Assembly: GCF_018139565.1 (NCBI RefSeq)
Contig: NZ_JAGSPK010000008.1
Coordinates: 1 to 64,000, forward strand
Source of the DNA: Cognatundibacterium rivi
GTDB taxonomy: Bacteria > Pseudomonadota > Gammaproteobacteria > Burkholderiales > Burkholderiaceae_D
Length of the DNA stretch: 64,000 nt
Direction of reading: 5' to 3'
Positions 48,586-58,064 of the stretch are shown piece after piece (within the stretch, counting starts at the first letter, position 1; each line of letters begins with the position of its first letter). A program made the translations under genes and the position numbers. Under the pieces are notes generated by a model. It worked only from the letters and a program-made list of their open reading frames with translations. It did no database searches and was not told the origin of the DNA.

Positions 48586-49686
48586 ATGAAATTCGAGTAT
48601 TGCAGCCTTCGCAGCCGTGGTTATCTCTGCAGGCAGAGCAGACACGCCGCGGCGCGGCTGGCTGCGGCAGTATTGCTGCCGTTCCTGATGTGCTTCGCGC
48701 TGGCGGCACCTGCAATTGCTACTGCTGCTGCCACTGCTGAAACTGCGGGACCTGCATCAGCCGATGCTGTGACTCCGGCAGTAAATGCGAATATGAAATT
48801 ACAGCCCGCCACGTTCACTTTTGCCGACGGTGGCAACGCCCTGTTTTATCAATGGGATAAACAGCCGTGGCAGAGCGATACTGCCGCAATGGCTTCCCCG
48901 GTGAATCTGCTGTTCGTGGTGGCCGGTGCCGGTTGCGGCAGCATGGGGCGATATTTGCCGCAATATTTCACCGGATGGGAAGGCGAATCTGGGCTGACCC
49001 GTATCCGTGTTTTGCTCAAACGCCATATCAGCGCGCAGGCAAACGGTGAAACCTGTAGCGAGGCATTTATCCGCGCCGATCATCTGAGCCAATGGCGCGC
49101 AGATCAACTGGCATTCATACAAGCCCAGTTGCGCCAATTCAAACAACAAGGCATGCAACCACGCCGCGTGATTTTGTTGGGCATTTCCGAGGGTGCTGAA
49201 CTGGTGCCTTTGCTGGCGCGCGATCTGCCGCAAATCACGCATCTGGCCTTGCTGGCGAATGCAGGAAACAGCGCGATTCCGACTTACCGCGCGCTGGCAG
49301 CAATTTATCCGCACATGCAGCAAGGCTGGGATGTTTTATCCCGCGCACTGGCAAGTTCCCCGGCCGACCCTGAGCAGGCGCGCATACACGGGCGCGGCTG
49401 GCGCTACTGGTCGGAAATCGCGATAGATCAGACACGCAATCTGCTCGCAGCGCGCTTGCCGGTTTTTGCAGGGATCGGAGAGGCGGATACTTTAATCCCG
49501 CCGGGCGCGGCCAACGCCTTGAGAAAAGCATTCAGCGACGCTGGGCGCAGCGATTTTCAATTGCGCATTTATCCCGCTGCAGATCATGGTTTGCGTAGCC
49601 CTGATAAAAATTATTTGCCGGATTTTATGTGGCAACTGGATCAGTGGTTGCTGGAGGATTGCGTTCCGGAGCCCAGCTTCCGGTGA
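48586..49686 (+). CDS. Exported alpha/beta hydrolase of unknown substrate
   Basis: Protein of 366 residues with a long N-terminal signal region (hydrophobic core about 27-46) and an Ala-rich linker. The alpha/beta hydrolase core shows the nucleophile elbow GISEG with Ser201, a GEADTLIP motif for the acid and AADHGL for the histidine near the C-terminus. It resembles esterase/dienelactone hydrolase-like proteins but no closer family is evident. ATG 48586 is chosen; GTG 48553 in frame lies inside the repeat and would spoil the signal peptide. Downstream is an independent lipoprotein cluster. Confidence 0.78.
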   Translation: MKFEYCSLRSRGYLCRQSRHAAARLAAAVLLPFLMCFALAAPAIATAAATAETAGPASADAVTPAVNANMKLQPATFTFADGGNALFYQWDKQPWQSDTAAMASPVNLLFVVAGAGCGSMGRYLPQYFTGWEGESGLTRIRVLLKRHISAQANGETCSEAFIRADHLSQWRADQLAFIQAQLRQFKQQGMQPRRVILLGISEGAELVPLLARDLPQITHLALLANAGNSAIPTYRALAAIYPHMQQGWDVLSRALASSPADPEQARIHGRGWRYWSEIAIDQTRNLLAARLPVFAGIGEADTLIPPGAANALRKAFSDAGRSDFQLRIYPAADHGLRSPDKNYLPDFMWQLDQWLLEDCVPEPSFR

Positions 49687-49937
49687 TGAAGTTTGATGAA
49701 AAGCAAAGTTTATTTGCTGCAAAAATAATAATTTCGAAAAAGTGTTGTTTTGTATGTTTTGCTAACAATTTTAAGCATTACAAAAACAAAGGTGCTCTTT
49801 ATAATTTCCCGTTCAACGCCGGTAATACCTTATTTTTCAGGGCAGTATTTATCACTTTGTACGATGTGTACCTGATCGTTACAAAAATGATGTTGCTAGT
49901 CCGGTCGCCTTTTTCAACACTCAAATATATAAGCTAA

Positions 49938-51428
49938 ATGCGCCTCTCTTCCTTCTCGCTCACCCCTCTGGTTGCTGCTCTGGTTCTCACTGGTTGCGTT
50001 ACGACGCAAACCCACGACAGCAAAGTCTCTAACTCACTGGCAGTTGTTAAAACCGGGCAGATCGAGGATGCGATCCGTCAGGTTGAAGAACAGACTAAAG
50101 GTGCCAATCAGAATGATTTATTGCTGAATCTGGAAAAAGGCGAACTGATGCGTATTGGTAAGCGTTATCAGGACAGCTTGAATGCGTTGACGATTGCCGA
50201 CACCAAGGTGAAAGAGTGGGAAGAAAACGCTAAAAGCAATCCACAGAAATTGATGAGCCAGATCGGCGCCACCATCATGGGCGATGCCAGCCGCGATTAC
50301 GAAGGCCAGGATTACGAAAAAGTGATGCTGACTGTGCGTATGGCGATGGATCGTATCAATCTGGGTGATCTGGATACTGCCCGCGTCGATATCAAACGTA
50401 CGCATGAGCGTGAAGCGGTGATTGCTGAATTCCGTTCCAAGGAAACCGAGGCCGCCGAAAAGGAAGCGAAAGAAAAAGGTGTAACAAGCAGTAACAAGGA
50501 AATTAACGGCTATCCGGTTGAAACCCTGAATGACCCGGAAGTGCTGAAGCTGAAAAACGGTTATCAGAATGCATTGAGTCATTACCTTGCCGGTTTTGTG
50601 TATGAAGCGCTGAATGAGCCAGGTCTGGCGGCGCCAGGTTATCGCAAGGCGATCGAATTGCGTCCTGATTTACCGGTGCTGGAAGATGGCTTGAAAGGCC
50701 TCGATCAACGCACCAGTTTCCGCCGCAAAAAAGGCGTGACAGATGTTCTGTTCGTGGTCGAAACCGGCAATGCACCAGCCCGCCAGTCACAGAAATTTGC
50801 GCTGCCATTGCCAACCTCACGCGGTCTGGTGACTGTGTCGCTGACTTTCCCTGTGATCCAGCCGGATAAAGAAGCGGCGGTGATCCGCTCGGTGAATATC
50901 GCGAATCAATCTTTGCCAACCGCATTGATCACTGATTTCAACGTGATGGCGCGTCGTGCATTGAAAGATGAAATGCCAGGTATTTACACCCGCGCTGCGA
51001 TCCGTGCGATTACTAAAGGCGTGGTGCAGGATCAGGTCAATAAAAACTTCGGCGCACTTGCTGGTCTGGCTGCTAATATTGCCGTGGTCGCGACGGAAGG
51101 CCCGGCAGATGATCGTATGTGGCGTAGCCTGCCAGAGCGCGTCTTTATTGCGCGTGCGTTTTTACCACCGGGCGAATATGATGTGAATTTTTCGGGTCGT
51201 CCCGGCGAAAGCACCAAGCTCAATATTGACGGTCGCTACATGGTGGTGCCAGTGCGTTTGTATCCGAACAAAACTTATGTCGGCGATCTGGCAAAATTCG
51301 GTACTGTGACACCGGCAGCGCAGATCGCGGCAGAAACGCCTGCGGTAAAAGCAGCGCCGACAAAGCCAGCGAGAAAAGCGGCGCAGAAGCAGAAACCAGC
51401 TGCGGCTGCAGCGGCAGGTGCGAACTAA
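49938..51428 (+). CDS. COG3014-family outer-membrane lipoprotein with TPR-like region
   Basis: Lipoprotein of 496 residues; the signal ends in VLTGC with Cys20. The N-terminal half is helical with tetratricopeptide-like repeats (HYLAGFVYEALNEPGLAAPGYRKAIELRPDLPVLEDGLK). The C-terminal half is a beta-rich domain. An Ala/Lys/Pro-rich tail ends the protein. It resembles the uncharacterised COG3014 family that is found next to ycfL and lpoB. First of four consecutive plus-strand envelope genes. Confidence 0.82.
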   Translation: MRLSSFSLTPLVAALVLTGCVTTQTHDSKVSNSLAVVKTGQIEDAIRQVEEQTKGANQNDLLLNLEKGELMRIGKRYQDSLNALTIADTKVKEWEENAKSNPQKLMSQIGATIMGDASRDYEGQDYEKVMLTVRMAMDRINLGDLDTARVDIKRTHEREAVIAEFRSKETEAAEKEAKEKGVTSSNKEINGYPVETLNDPEVLKLKNGYQNALSHYLAGFVYEALNEPGLAAPGYRKAIELRPDLPVLEDGLKGLDQRTSFRRKKGVTDVLFVVETGNAPARQSQKFALPLPTSRGLVTVSLTFPVIQPDKEAAVIRSVNIANQSLPTALITDFNVMARRALKDEMPGIYTRAAIRAITKGVVQDQVNKNFGALAGLAANIAVVATEGPADDRMWRSLPERVFIARAFLPPGEYDVNFSGRPGESTKLNIDGRYMVVPVRLYPNKTYVGDLAKFGTVTPAAQIAAETPAVKAAPTKPARKAAQKQKPAAAAAAGAN

Positions 51429-51498
51429 GTAAAACTGGCAAGACGACAAAAACCAGTCGATTTAATTGATGTACAAAGTTATTAAGGAAGAATCATCC

Positions 51499-51894
51499 AT
51501 GATGTCTAAAAAAATTGCCGTTTGTGCGGCTGTCATCGCAGCTTGCTTTGCCGCACCGGTCATGGCCGAAGATGTGCCAAATGCAGTTTCTCCTGGCATT
51601 GCGGCGAAATTAATGGTGCGTGGCACGCTCGAAGGTGTGCAGGTGACTGATCTGCGCGGTCAGCGTCGTAACGATGTGCTGGTTGTGCAGGCCGAAATGT
51701 ATAACACCACAGCGAAAGATGTACGCGTCTATTACCGTTTCCGCTGGACAGATGCAGCCGGTATGCAGGTCGGCGATGGCGAAGTCTGGAAACCATTGAT
51801 GATACTGGGTAAGCAAAGCCAGCTCGTCAAAGGCACAGCCTATGGCCCGCAAGCGACAGATTTCAAAATCGAAATGAGCGCTGAACCACGTTAA
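51499..51894 (+). CDS. ycfL: YcfL family periplasmic protein
   Basis: Small exported protein of 131 residues with a signal peptide ending at VMAE. The DUF1425/YcfL domain is recognisable (VTDLRGQRRNDVLVVQAEMYNT, YYRFRWTDAAGMQVG). ATG 51499 is preferred because AAGGAAG lies 8 nt upstream. In E. coli ycfL is beside lpoB (ycfM), and the same order is found here. It is not lipidated by the sequence shown. Confidence 0.85.
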   Translation: MMSKKIAVCAAVIAACFAAPVMAEDVPNAVSPGIAAKLMVRGTLEGVQVTDLRGQRRNDVLVVQAEMYNTTAKDVRVYYRFRWTDAAGMQVGDGEVWKPLMILGKQSQLVKGTAYGPQATDFKIEMSAEPR

Positions 51895-51939
51895 TCACAG
51901 ATTTGTTTAAAAAAAATTGTACAGAACTACGGAGTTATT

Positions 51940-52554
51940 ATGAAACGCATTTCCTCTTTATCCACCACTTTGTGCCTGATGATTCTGGCCGTGACTTCGC
52001 TGTCTGCCTGCCAGACAAAATTATCGCAGCCAACAGTCAGCCTCGCACGTCAGGTGAATTATGGCGACAACAAAGCGGTAGAAACAGTGACGAATGAATT
52101 CGGTTCGACTGATTTGCAGATGATTGCAGAAAAAATGGTTGGCTCTTTGCTCGAAGATCCGGCACTGGCAAATCGCCCGACACTGACACTGGCTGGTGTG
52201 CGCAATAAAACCAGCGAATACATCGACACTAAATCGATCATGAACAGTATTCAGACTGCGTTGGTGAAAAGTAAAAAAGTAAAATTCACACGTAGCGCTG
52301 ATGAAATGCAGCAAGGCGTGGACGAGTTGCAACGTCAGAATCAAAGCGGTTTGTATAAATCTCAGGGTAAAGCGAAGGTCGGCAACATGACGGCAGCGAA
52401 ATATTCCCTCGAAGGTGAAATCGTTTCTATCGTCAAACAAAATTCCACGACCAAAGATGTGTTCTACAAGATGACATTGAAACTGTATGACATCGAAGAT
52501 GGTTCTATCGAATGGCAGGATGAAAAAGAAATCCGTAAAACATCTAAAAAATAA
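51940..52554 (+). CDS. lpoB: Penicillin-binding protein activator LpoB
   Basis: Outer-membrane lipoprotein that reaches through the peptidoglycan and stimulates PBP1b. It has 204 residues; lipobox SLSAC with Cys24. The LpoB core is seen in NEFGSTDLQMIAEKMV, NRPTLTLAGVRNKTSEYIDT and KYSLEGEIVSIVKQ. It lacks the long Pro-rich linker of E. coli LpoB. It follows ycfL after 45 bp and precedes the CsgG-like gene. Confidence 0.87.
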   Translation: MKRISSLSTTLCLMILAVTSLSACQTKLSQPTVSLARQVNYGDNKAVETVTNEFGSTDLQMIAEKMVGSLLEDPALANRPTLTLAGVRNKTSEYIDTKSIMNSIQTALVKSKKVKFTRSADEMQQGVDELQRQNQSGLYKSQGKAKVGNMTAAKYSLEGEIVSIVKQNSTTKDVFYKMTLKLYDIEDGSIEWQDEKEIRKTSKK

Positions 52555-52607
52555 TCAGCCCTGATCAATCTTTAACCGGTTTTTAACCGGCTCCTGAAGG
52601 ACGTAAG

Positions 52608-53438
52608 ATGTTGAATATGAAAAAAATTCTGGCAGGCGTTTTCTGCTCCGCAGCAGCATGCAGCGCGCTGGCAGCAGAACCGAAAATTGCCGTGACTGAT
52701 CTGACTTACGAAGAAAAAGTCAGCGAGTATTTCCATGTCGTTTCTGCCAGCAGTAAAAGCAGTGTGAAAGGCAGCTACAGCGAACGCGAAACCGATCGCA
52801 GCTACTCACAACGCGGCAAAATTGACGCCAAGAGCGAAAGCAATTACTACGAAGCGGAAGGTTTTTACACCTATATCGACCGTGGTGAATTAAAAACCTA
52901 CACGGCCGATTTGAAAGGCGCGATGATCAAAGGCGGTGGTGTGCATCTGATTCAGGCGCGTCCGTATGTTGGCAAGCCGATGGAAAAAATTTACGACATC
53001 ATCGGTCGCATCAAACAAGGCATGTATCCCGGCGCGGATTATGTATTGTTCGGCACAGTCAGCAATATCCAGTTCCGTCAGGAAAGTAATCAACTGCAAT
53101 ACGGGAATTCGATGACAGCCAGTTTGTCACTTGATCTGGTCGCCGATTTCAGTCTGATCAACACCAAAACCTATGAAGTCAAAGCGGCATTCAGCGCGAG
53201 TGGTTCCGGTGTTGATACCAAGATCATCAGCCGTGCCGGTGATCGCGTTGTCTTCAATCGCGGCAAGGTCATACAGGAAACCTCGCGCAGTCTGGCAGAT
53301 GCGGCCTATAACGAACTGATGGTGCAGTTTGGTTTGCCACGCGGTGCGAATCGTCCGGCGAACTCGAATGTGAATGGTCAGCCCGTGGTACCTGCAGTAC
53401 CTGTGCAAAATACGGAACCAGTGACGGTGTATCGTTAA
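52608..53438 (+). CDS. CsgG-related exported protein
   Basis: Periplasmic or outer-membrane protein of 276 residues with a signal peptide (ALAAEPK). The domain resembles the CsgG/LpoB-like fold: an N-terminal KIAVTDLTYEEKV, a central strand GADYVLFGTVSNIQ and a C-terminal helix with SRSLADAAYNELM. The lipobox Cys of CsgG is absent, so it is not a lipoprotein. RBS AAGGA is 6 nt before ATG 52608. Last of the four-gene cluster; a strong terminator follows. Confidence 0.7.
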   Translation: MLNMKKILAGVFCSAAACSALAAEPKIAVTDLTYEEKVSEYFHVVSASSKSSVKGSYSERETDRSYSQRGKIDAKSESNYYEAEGFYTYIDRGELKTYTADLKGAMIKGGGVHLIQARPYVGKPMEKIYDIIGRIKQGMYPGADYVLFGTVSNIQFRQESNQLQYGNSMTASLSLDLVADFSLINTKTYEVKAAFSASGSGVDTKIISRAGDRVVFNRGKVIQETSRSLADAAYNELMVQFGLPRGANRPANSNVNGQPVVPAVPVQNTEPVTVYR

Positions 53439-53464
53439 TCGCTGATCACTGTCTTCCACTACTG

Positions 53465-53492
53465 AAAAAGCCAGCAGACATGCTGGCTTTTT
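53465..53492. terminator. Bidirectional terminator
   Basis: AAAAAGCCAGCA pairs with TGCTGGCTTTTT around GACA. The A and T runs let it stop the CsgG-like gene on the plus strand and the GNAT gene on the minus strand. Confidence 0.9.
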
Positions 53493-53617
53493 AATTTTTC
53501 ATGCATAGATATTTTGCTGAGATTGCTGCTGCACTTCGCATGACAATGAGCTGGGTATTCCGGATAGCCTGATTTAGCCCTAAACAATTGATGCGTTGAA
53601 CTGCATCAATTGGTTTA

Positions 53618-54031
53618 TCAGCGGTATAGATCGGGACGGTGGATTTCCATGAACGTTTCTGGTTTTGCCGGTGAGTGGAAACCAAATTTTTCATACAGAC
53701 CGCGAGCCGAGCTGCTGACCAATATAAAGCGGCGTATGTTTTGCAGATCGGGATGATCTTGTATCACTTCCAGCAGACGGCGGCTGTATCCCTGGCCGCG
53801 ATAATCCGGCAAGACAAACACATCCATCAGATACGCAAATGTCGCACGGTCTGTGACTACTCGCGCAAAGGCGATTTGTTGACCATCGATAAATCCGCCA
53901 AAGCACAGCGAATGCTCAATTGAACGTTGTACCGTTTCGAGGGAGATTCCTTGTGCCCAGGGGGATAGCGTGGATAAAAAATTGTGTATCAATGCGATGT
54001 TGAGCGCGGCTTTGTCTGTCGTAATCTGCAT
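53618..54031 (-). CDS. GNAT family acetyltransferase
   Basis: Acetyl-CoA-dependent transferase of 137 residues. The acetyl-CoA motif is RGQGYS (78-83) in VLPDYRGQGYSRRLL. Substrate unknown. It starts 17 bp after the prmC stop on the same strand, so it is probably co-transcribed with prmC. Confidence 0.88.
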   Translation of the reverse strand: MQITTDKAALNIALIHNFLSTLSPWAQGISLETVQRSIEHSLCFGGFIDGQQIAFARVVTDRATFAYLMDVFVLPDYRGQGYSRRLLEVIQDHPDLQNIRRFILVSSSARGLYEKFGFHSPAKPETFMEIHRPDLYR

Positions 54032-54048
54032 AAAAAATCCTTTGCCAA

Positions 54049-54876
54049 TCAGCGGCGTTGTCCGCCTGAAACGCGCTCTATACCAGCGAGGTCGCGCCAG
54101 CTTTGTACTTGCGTGTAGCCTGCTGCGATCAACAAGGCACGGACTTCTTCCGCCTGATGATAACCATGTTCCATCAACAGCCAGCCTTGTTGCGCAAGAT
54201 GCGTATGCGCACCTTGGATGATGTGCCGGTAAGCGCTGAGCCCATCGGCATGATCGGTGAGGGCATTGATGGGTTCAAAGCGCAGATCGCCCTGACTCAG
54301 ATGTGGGTCATCTTTGACGATGTAGGGCGGATTGCTGACGATGGTTTGAAATACCCGGCCAGCCAGTGCGCTGTACCAGTCACTGTGCAATAGTTGCAGG
54401 TGATCTGGCGGCAGTATACGTGCGGCATTCTTTTTTGCGATGGCGAGTGCTTCTGTGCTGATGTCGACAGCACAGACATCCAGATCCTGGCGTTCGTGAG
54501 CAAGCGCAATCGCAATCGCTCCGGAACCTGTACCGAGGTCGAGTAAGGTGGAGTTTTGCGGGGCGAATTGCAAACCGAGTTCCACCAGTAATTCTGTATC
54601 TGCGCGCGGAATCAAGACCGCCGGAGAGGTGTAAAAAGGCAGGCCAAAAAATTCACGTTCACCGGTCAGATAGGCGATGGGTTCGCCAGCTAAGCGCCGT
54701 TGCTGCAATTCGACAAACTGCTGCGTTTGCGATGTGCTGAGCGGATAGTCCGAACGTGTAATCAACTGTATGCGACTCAAGCCAGTCACATGCATCAGCA
54801 ACATGCGTGTTTCCAGCTTATCCAGTGGCGACAAGCGCTCATGATCGGCAATGCTGAGCGGCTGGCCTTCTGTCAT
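54049..54876 (-). CDS. prmC: Release factor glutamine methyltransferase
   Basis: Methylates the GGQ glutamine of peptide-chain release factors. It has 275 residues. A SAM-binding motif (LLDLGTGSGAIAIAL) and the catalytic VSNPPYIV are present, with an N-terminal helical domain that binds the release factor. The release factor PrfA is two genes upstream. Its ATG shares one base with the dsbB stop. Confidence 0.95.
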   Translation of the reverse strand: MTEGQPLSIADHERLSPLDKLETRMLLMHVTGLSRIQLITRSDYPLSTSQTQQFVELQQRRLAGEPIAYLTGEREFFGLPFYTSPAVLIPRADTELLVELGLQFAPQNSTLLDLGTGSGAIAIALAHERQDLDVCAVDISTEALAIAKKNAARILPPDHLQLLHSDWYSALAGRVFQTIVSNPPYIVKDDPHLSQGDLRFEPINALTDHADGLSAYRHIIQGAHTHLAQQGWLLMEHGYHQAEEVRALLIAAGYTQVQSWRDLAGIERVSGGQRR

Positions 54877-55385
54877 CAGTGACGCTTTCCGAACATGCCG
54901 GTTTTTTGTTTTTGAAAAAACAGCACGATCAGCGTGAGACTGAAAATAACAAACCAGATCATGGCCCAGGTCGGAATCGTCAGACCGAAGATTGGTGGGT
55001 AAGGTGTTTCACACAAGCCATCCGCACGGAACAGGATAGGAAACCATTCCGACAAGAAGATTTTATTGAGCCCGGTTTCCAGCGGATCGATACCACAGGA
55101 GAGCGTAGGATTTGACAACACATACAGGTGTTTGCCCGCAATGCCAATACCGCCGAATGCGGATAAACCTGCGAGGGCTATGCCGTAACGGCGCGCATCG
55201 GCAGGAAGCAAAGCAGCGATCAGGCTGAACAGGGCGATGGCAAGAAATGCATAACGCTGGAAGACGCATAAGGGGCAAGGCAGCATCAGTTCAACGATCT
55301 GCAGATAGAGCGCAACTGCTATCAGTAACAGGCAGGTGGCAGAGATGCCGAGTAAGACGAATTTAGATGAACGCATGTAGGTCAT
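54876..55385 (-). CDS. dsbB: Disulfide bond formation protein DsbB
   Basis: Reoxidises DsbA and feeds electrons to ubiquinone, in the inner membrane. It has 169 residues and four membrane segments. The first redox pair is CPLC (Cys37, Cys40); a second pair is in CGIDPLETGLNKI and LCETPYP. ATG 55385 and ATG 55376 are both possible and neither has a strong ribosome-binding site. It lies between prfA and prmC and overlaps prmC by one base. Confidence 0.94.
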   Translation of the reverse strand: MTYMRSSKFVLLGISATCLLLIAVALYLQIVELMLPCPLCVFQRYAFLAIALFSLIAALLPADARRYGIALAGLSAFGGIGIAGKHLYVLSNPTLSCGIDPLETGLNKIFLSEWFPILFRADGLCETPYPPIFGLTIPTWAMIWFVIFSLTLIVLFFQKQKTGMFGKRH

Positions 55386-55511
55386 TCGTAAAATGAAAGC
55401 GGATGCCAGCTTACACGCTATTTAAAGCCTCATGTTTATAAGAAACTAAATAGTATGAAATACCGGTGTTACTGATATTGCTGGCGCTGTTGGTACTGTG
55501 GCTTGGATAGA

Positions 55512-56591
55512 TTAATCGTCGCCAAGTTCCGCCAGGAGTTCAGCCTGATGTTCTGCGATCAGGGCATTACTCAGTTCGGTCAGATCGCCATCCATGATGA
55601 AATCGAGTTTATACAAGGTCAGATTGATACGGTGATCGGTCATACGGCCCTGTGGATAGTTGTAAGTGCGTATGCGCTCACTGCGATCACCGGATCCGAT
55701 CAGGCTCTTACGGGTTGCTGCTTCTTTCGCCTGCTTTTCTCTTAATTGACCATCCATGATTCTGGTGGCCAGCACGCGCATTGCCTGTGCCTTGTTCTGA
55801 TGCTGGCTGCGACCATCCTGACATTCGACCACGATGCCGGTAGGAATATGCGTCAGGCGCACAGCGGAATCGGTTTTATTAATATGCTGCCCACCGGCAC
55901 CACTGGCGCGGAAAGTGTCGATACGCAGGTCGGCATTGTTGATGATCACATCGGCGAGTTCATCGGCTTCTGGCATCACAGCGACGGTGCAGGCGGAAGT
56001 ATGGATGCGACCTTGTGTTTCTGTCGCCGGAACCCGCTGCACACGATGTCCGCCGGATTCGAATTTCAGTTTGGAATACGCGCCAAGGCCAGCAATCCGC
56101 ACGATCACTTCTTTGTAGCCGCCAAGCTCAGAAGCCGACTCTGACATCATTTCGACCTGCCAGCGGTTACGTTCAGCGAAGCGGGTGTACATGCGCAACA
56201 AATCGCCAGCAAACAAGGCTGCTTCATCGCCGCCCGTACCGGCACGGATTTCCAGCAGAATATTACGTTCGTCGTTGGGGTCTTTGGGCAGCAGCATTTT
56301 TTGCAAATCGGCTTCTAATGTTTGCATTTTTTCTTTTGCCGCTTCTATCTCATCCTGTGCAAAGGCTTTCATGTCGGGATCGTTGAGCATTTCCTGTGCT
56401 TCGTCCAGATCGGCCTGCGCTTGCTGATAATTTTTGTAGAGAGCGACGAGTGGATCTAATTCTGCATGCTCACGGTTGAGTTTGCGGTAATTGTCCATGT
56501 CATTGGTGGCGCCTTCCTGCATCAGCAGGTGACCAACTTCGTCGAGGCGTTCAGCCAGCTGATCCAGCTTGGAGAGCATTGATGGTTTCAT
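55512..56591 (-). CDS. prfA: Peptide chain release factor 1
   Basis: Recognises UAA and UAG stop codons and releases the peptide. It has 359 residues. The GGQ motif is in [10 protein letters not shown]. The stop-codon-recognition segment PAT appears as PATETQGR in [12 protein letters not shown]. Follows hemA after 107 bp on the minus strand; the hemA-prfA-prmC order is typical of proteobacteria, here with dsbB inserted before prmC. Confidence 0.97.
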   Translation of the reverse strand: MKPSMLSKLDQLAERLDEVGHLLMQEGATNDMDNYRKLNREHAELDPLVALYKNYQQAQADLDEAQEMLNDPDMKAFAQDEIEAAKEKMQTLEADLQKMLLPKDPNDERNILLEIRAGTGGDEAALFAGDLLRMYTRFAERNRWQVEMMSESASELGGYKEVIVRIAGLGAYSKLKFESGGHRVQRVPATETQGRIHTSACTVAVMPEADELADVIINNADLRIDTFRASGAGGQHINKTDSAVRLTHIPTGIVVECQDGRSQHQNKAQAMRVLATRIMDGQLREKQAKEAATRKSLIGSGDRSERIRTYNYPQGRMTDHRINLTLYKLDFIMDGDLTELSNALIAEHQAELLAELGDD

Positions 56592-56698
56592 ACGGGAAGA
56601 ATAGTAGGTGAATCCGGAGGGAACTGCTGTCAGGCTTGAAACGCAGTAACCGAGAAGATGACGCAGAGACGCTGCATCAGAAAGAAAAGCAGAATTCG

Positions 56699-57985
56699 CT
56701 AACGCTTGGTGCGGAATAATTGCGGCAACAGGCTCGCCAGACGTGCCCGTTCATCGCCGCTGGCCTGATGCAATGCTTGTTGCGGGCCATGCAGGAATTT
56801 GGCAGTGATGCCTTTGGAAAGCGCTTCCAGCACAGCGTCGATATCTTCGCCGCGCGCCAGCATTTTACGAGCACGTTCGAGTTCCATCAGGCGGAGTTGT
56901 TCGCTGCTTTCATGCAAGTCCTGAATAACGGGAACCACGGCACGACCATCAATCCAGTGCATAAACGATTGCACCCGGGTTTCGATAATGGCCTCGGCCT
57001 GCGCAACGGCTGCCTGGCGGCTTTCTATGCCGGTCTGCACCACACTGCCGAGATCATCTACGGTGTATAAAAACACGTCATCGAGTTTGCCGACTTCCGG
57101 TTCAATATCGCGTGGCACCGCCAGATCAACCATGAAGACAGGACGATGTTTGCGTGCTTTGACGACACGCTCGACCAGACCCAATCCTATGATCGGCAAT
57201 GACGATGCAGTACACGAGACGATGATGTCGAACTGTGCCAACTGTTGCGGTAAATCGGCAAGACGGATTGCCTTACCATTGAAGCGATGTGCCAGTGCTT
57301 CGCCACGTTCGAGTGTACGGTTGGCAATGGTCAGGGATTTTGGATTTTGCGCCGCAAAATGCGTGGCACAAAGTTCTATCATTTCACCGGCACCGATAAA
57401 CAGCACATGCTGATCAGAAATTTTGTCGAAAATACGTTGCGATAAACGTACCGCAGCGGCTGCCATAGACACGCTGTGTGCACCGATTTCCGTGTTGCTG
57501 CGGACTTCTTTGGCGACCGCAAAAGTGCGTTGAAACATCTGATGCAGATAGGTGCCAAGACCACCGGCCGCTTCTGCCTGACGCACTGCATCTTTCATTT
57601 GCCCCAGAATCTGCGGCTCGCCGAGCACCATGGAATCCAGGCCGGAAGCAACGCGGAACGCATGACGGACAGCATTATCCTGCGGCAGAGTATAGAGGTG
57701 TGGGCGTAAATCAGCGTAAGGCAACTGATGAAAATCAGCCAGAAAATGCGCGGTCGCATCGACCGGATTAGCGGCTGCGCATGCTGCATACAACTCAGTA
57801 CGGTTGCAGGTCGATAAAATCGCTGCTTCATTGCCATACGAATGCGTCGTGTTTGCTGCATTGTTACCAAACCAGGCACGCGCAGCCACCACCGCCTGAC
57901 CAATCTGTTCAGGCGAGAAGGCGACTTTTTCGCGCAGCGAGAGCGGCGCAGTCGTGTGGTTGAGTCCAACAGCAGTCAGTTGCAT
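56699..57985 (-). CDS. hemA: Glutamyl-tRNA reductase
   Basis: First step of the C5 tetrapyrrole pathway: reduces glutamyl-tRNA to glutamate-1-semialdehyde with NADPH. It has 428 residues. The catalytic Cys60 is in [12 protein letters not shown]. The N-terminal [16 protein letters not shown] is conserved, as is the dimerisation tail. The protein starts with ATG 57985, 79 bp after the end of the upstream CHASE2 kinase gene. Confidence 0.96.
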   Translation of the reverse strand: MQLTAVGLNHTTAPLSLREKVAFSPEQIGQAVVAARAWFGNNAANTTHSYGNEAAILSTCNRTELYAACAAANPVDATAHFLADFHQLPYADLRPHLYTLPQDNAVRHAFRVASGLDSMVLGEPQILGQMKDAVRQAEAAGGLGTYLHQMFQRTFAVAKEVRSNTEIGAHSVSMAAAAVRLSQRIFDKISDQHVLFIGAGEMIELCATHFAAQNPKSLTIANRTLERGEALAHRFNGKAIRLADLPQQLAQFDIIVSCTASSLPIIGLGLVERVVKARKHRPVFMVDLAVPRDIEPEVGKLDDVFLYTVDDLGSVVQTGIESRQAAVAQAEAIIETRVQSFMHWIDGRAVVPVIQDLHESSEQLRLMELERARKMLARGEDIDAVLEALSKGITAKFLHGPQQALHQASGDERARLASLLPQLFRTKR

Positions 57986-58064
57986 GCGATGTGGGGCGTA
58001 AGATCAGACCGTCATTATAACGCGTTGACGGCATTAATTTCTGTCCGTATGGGCTTGATGTAGC

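Noticed and set aside
49629-49937. Plus-strand open frame of 102 codons between the hydrolase and the COG3014 gene
   Set aside because: Begins inside the hydrolase gene and continues through AT-rich intergenic DNA with low-complexity residues; no start signal.
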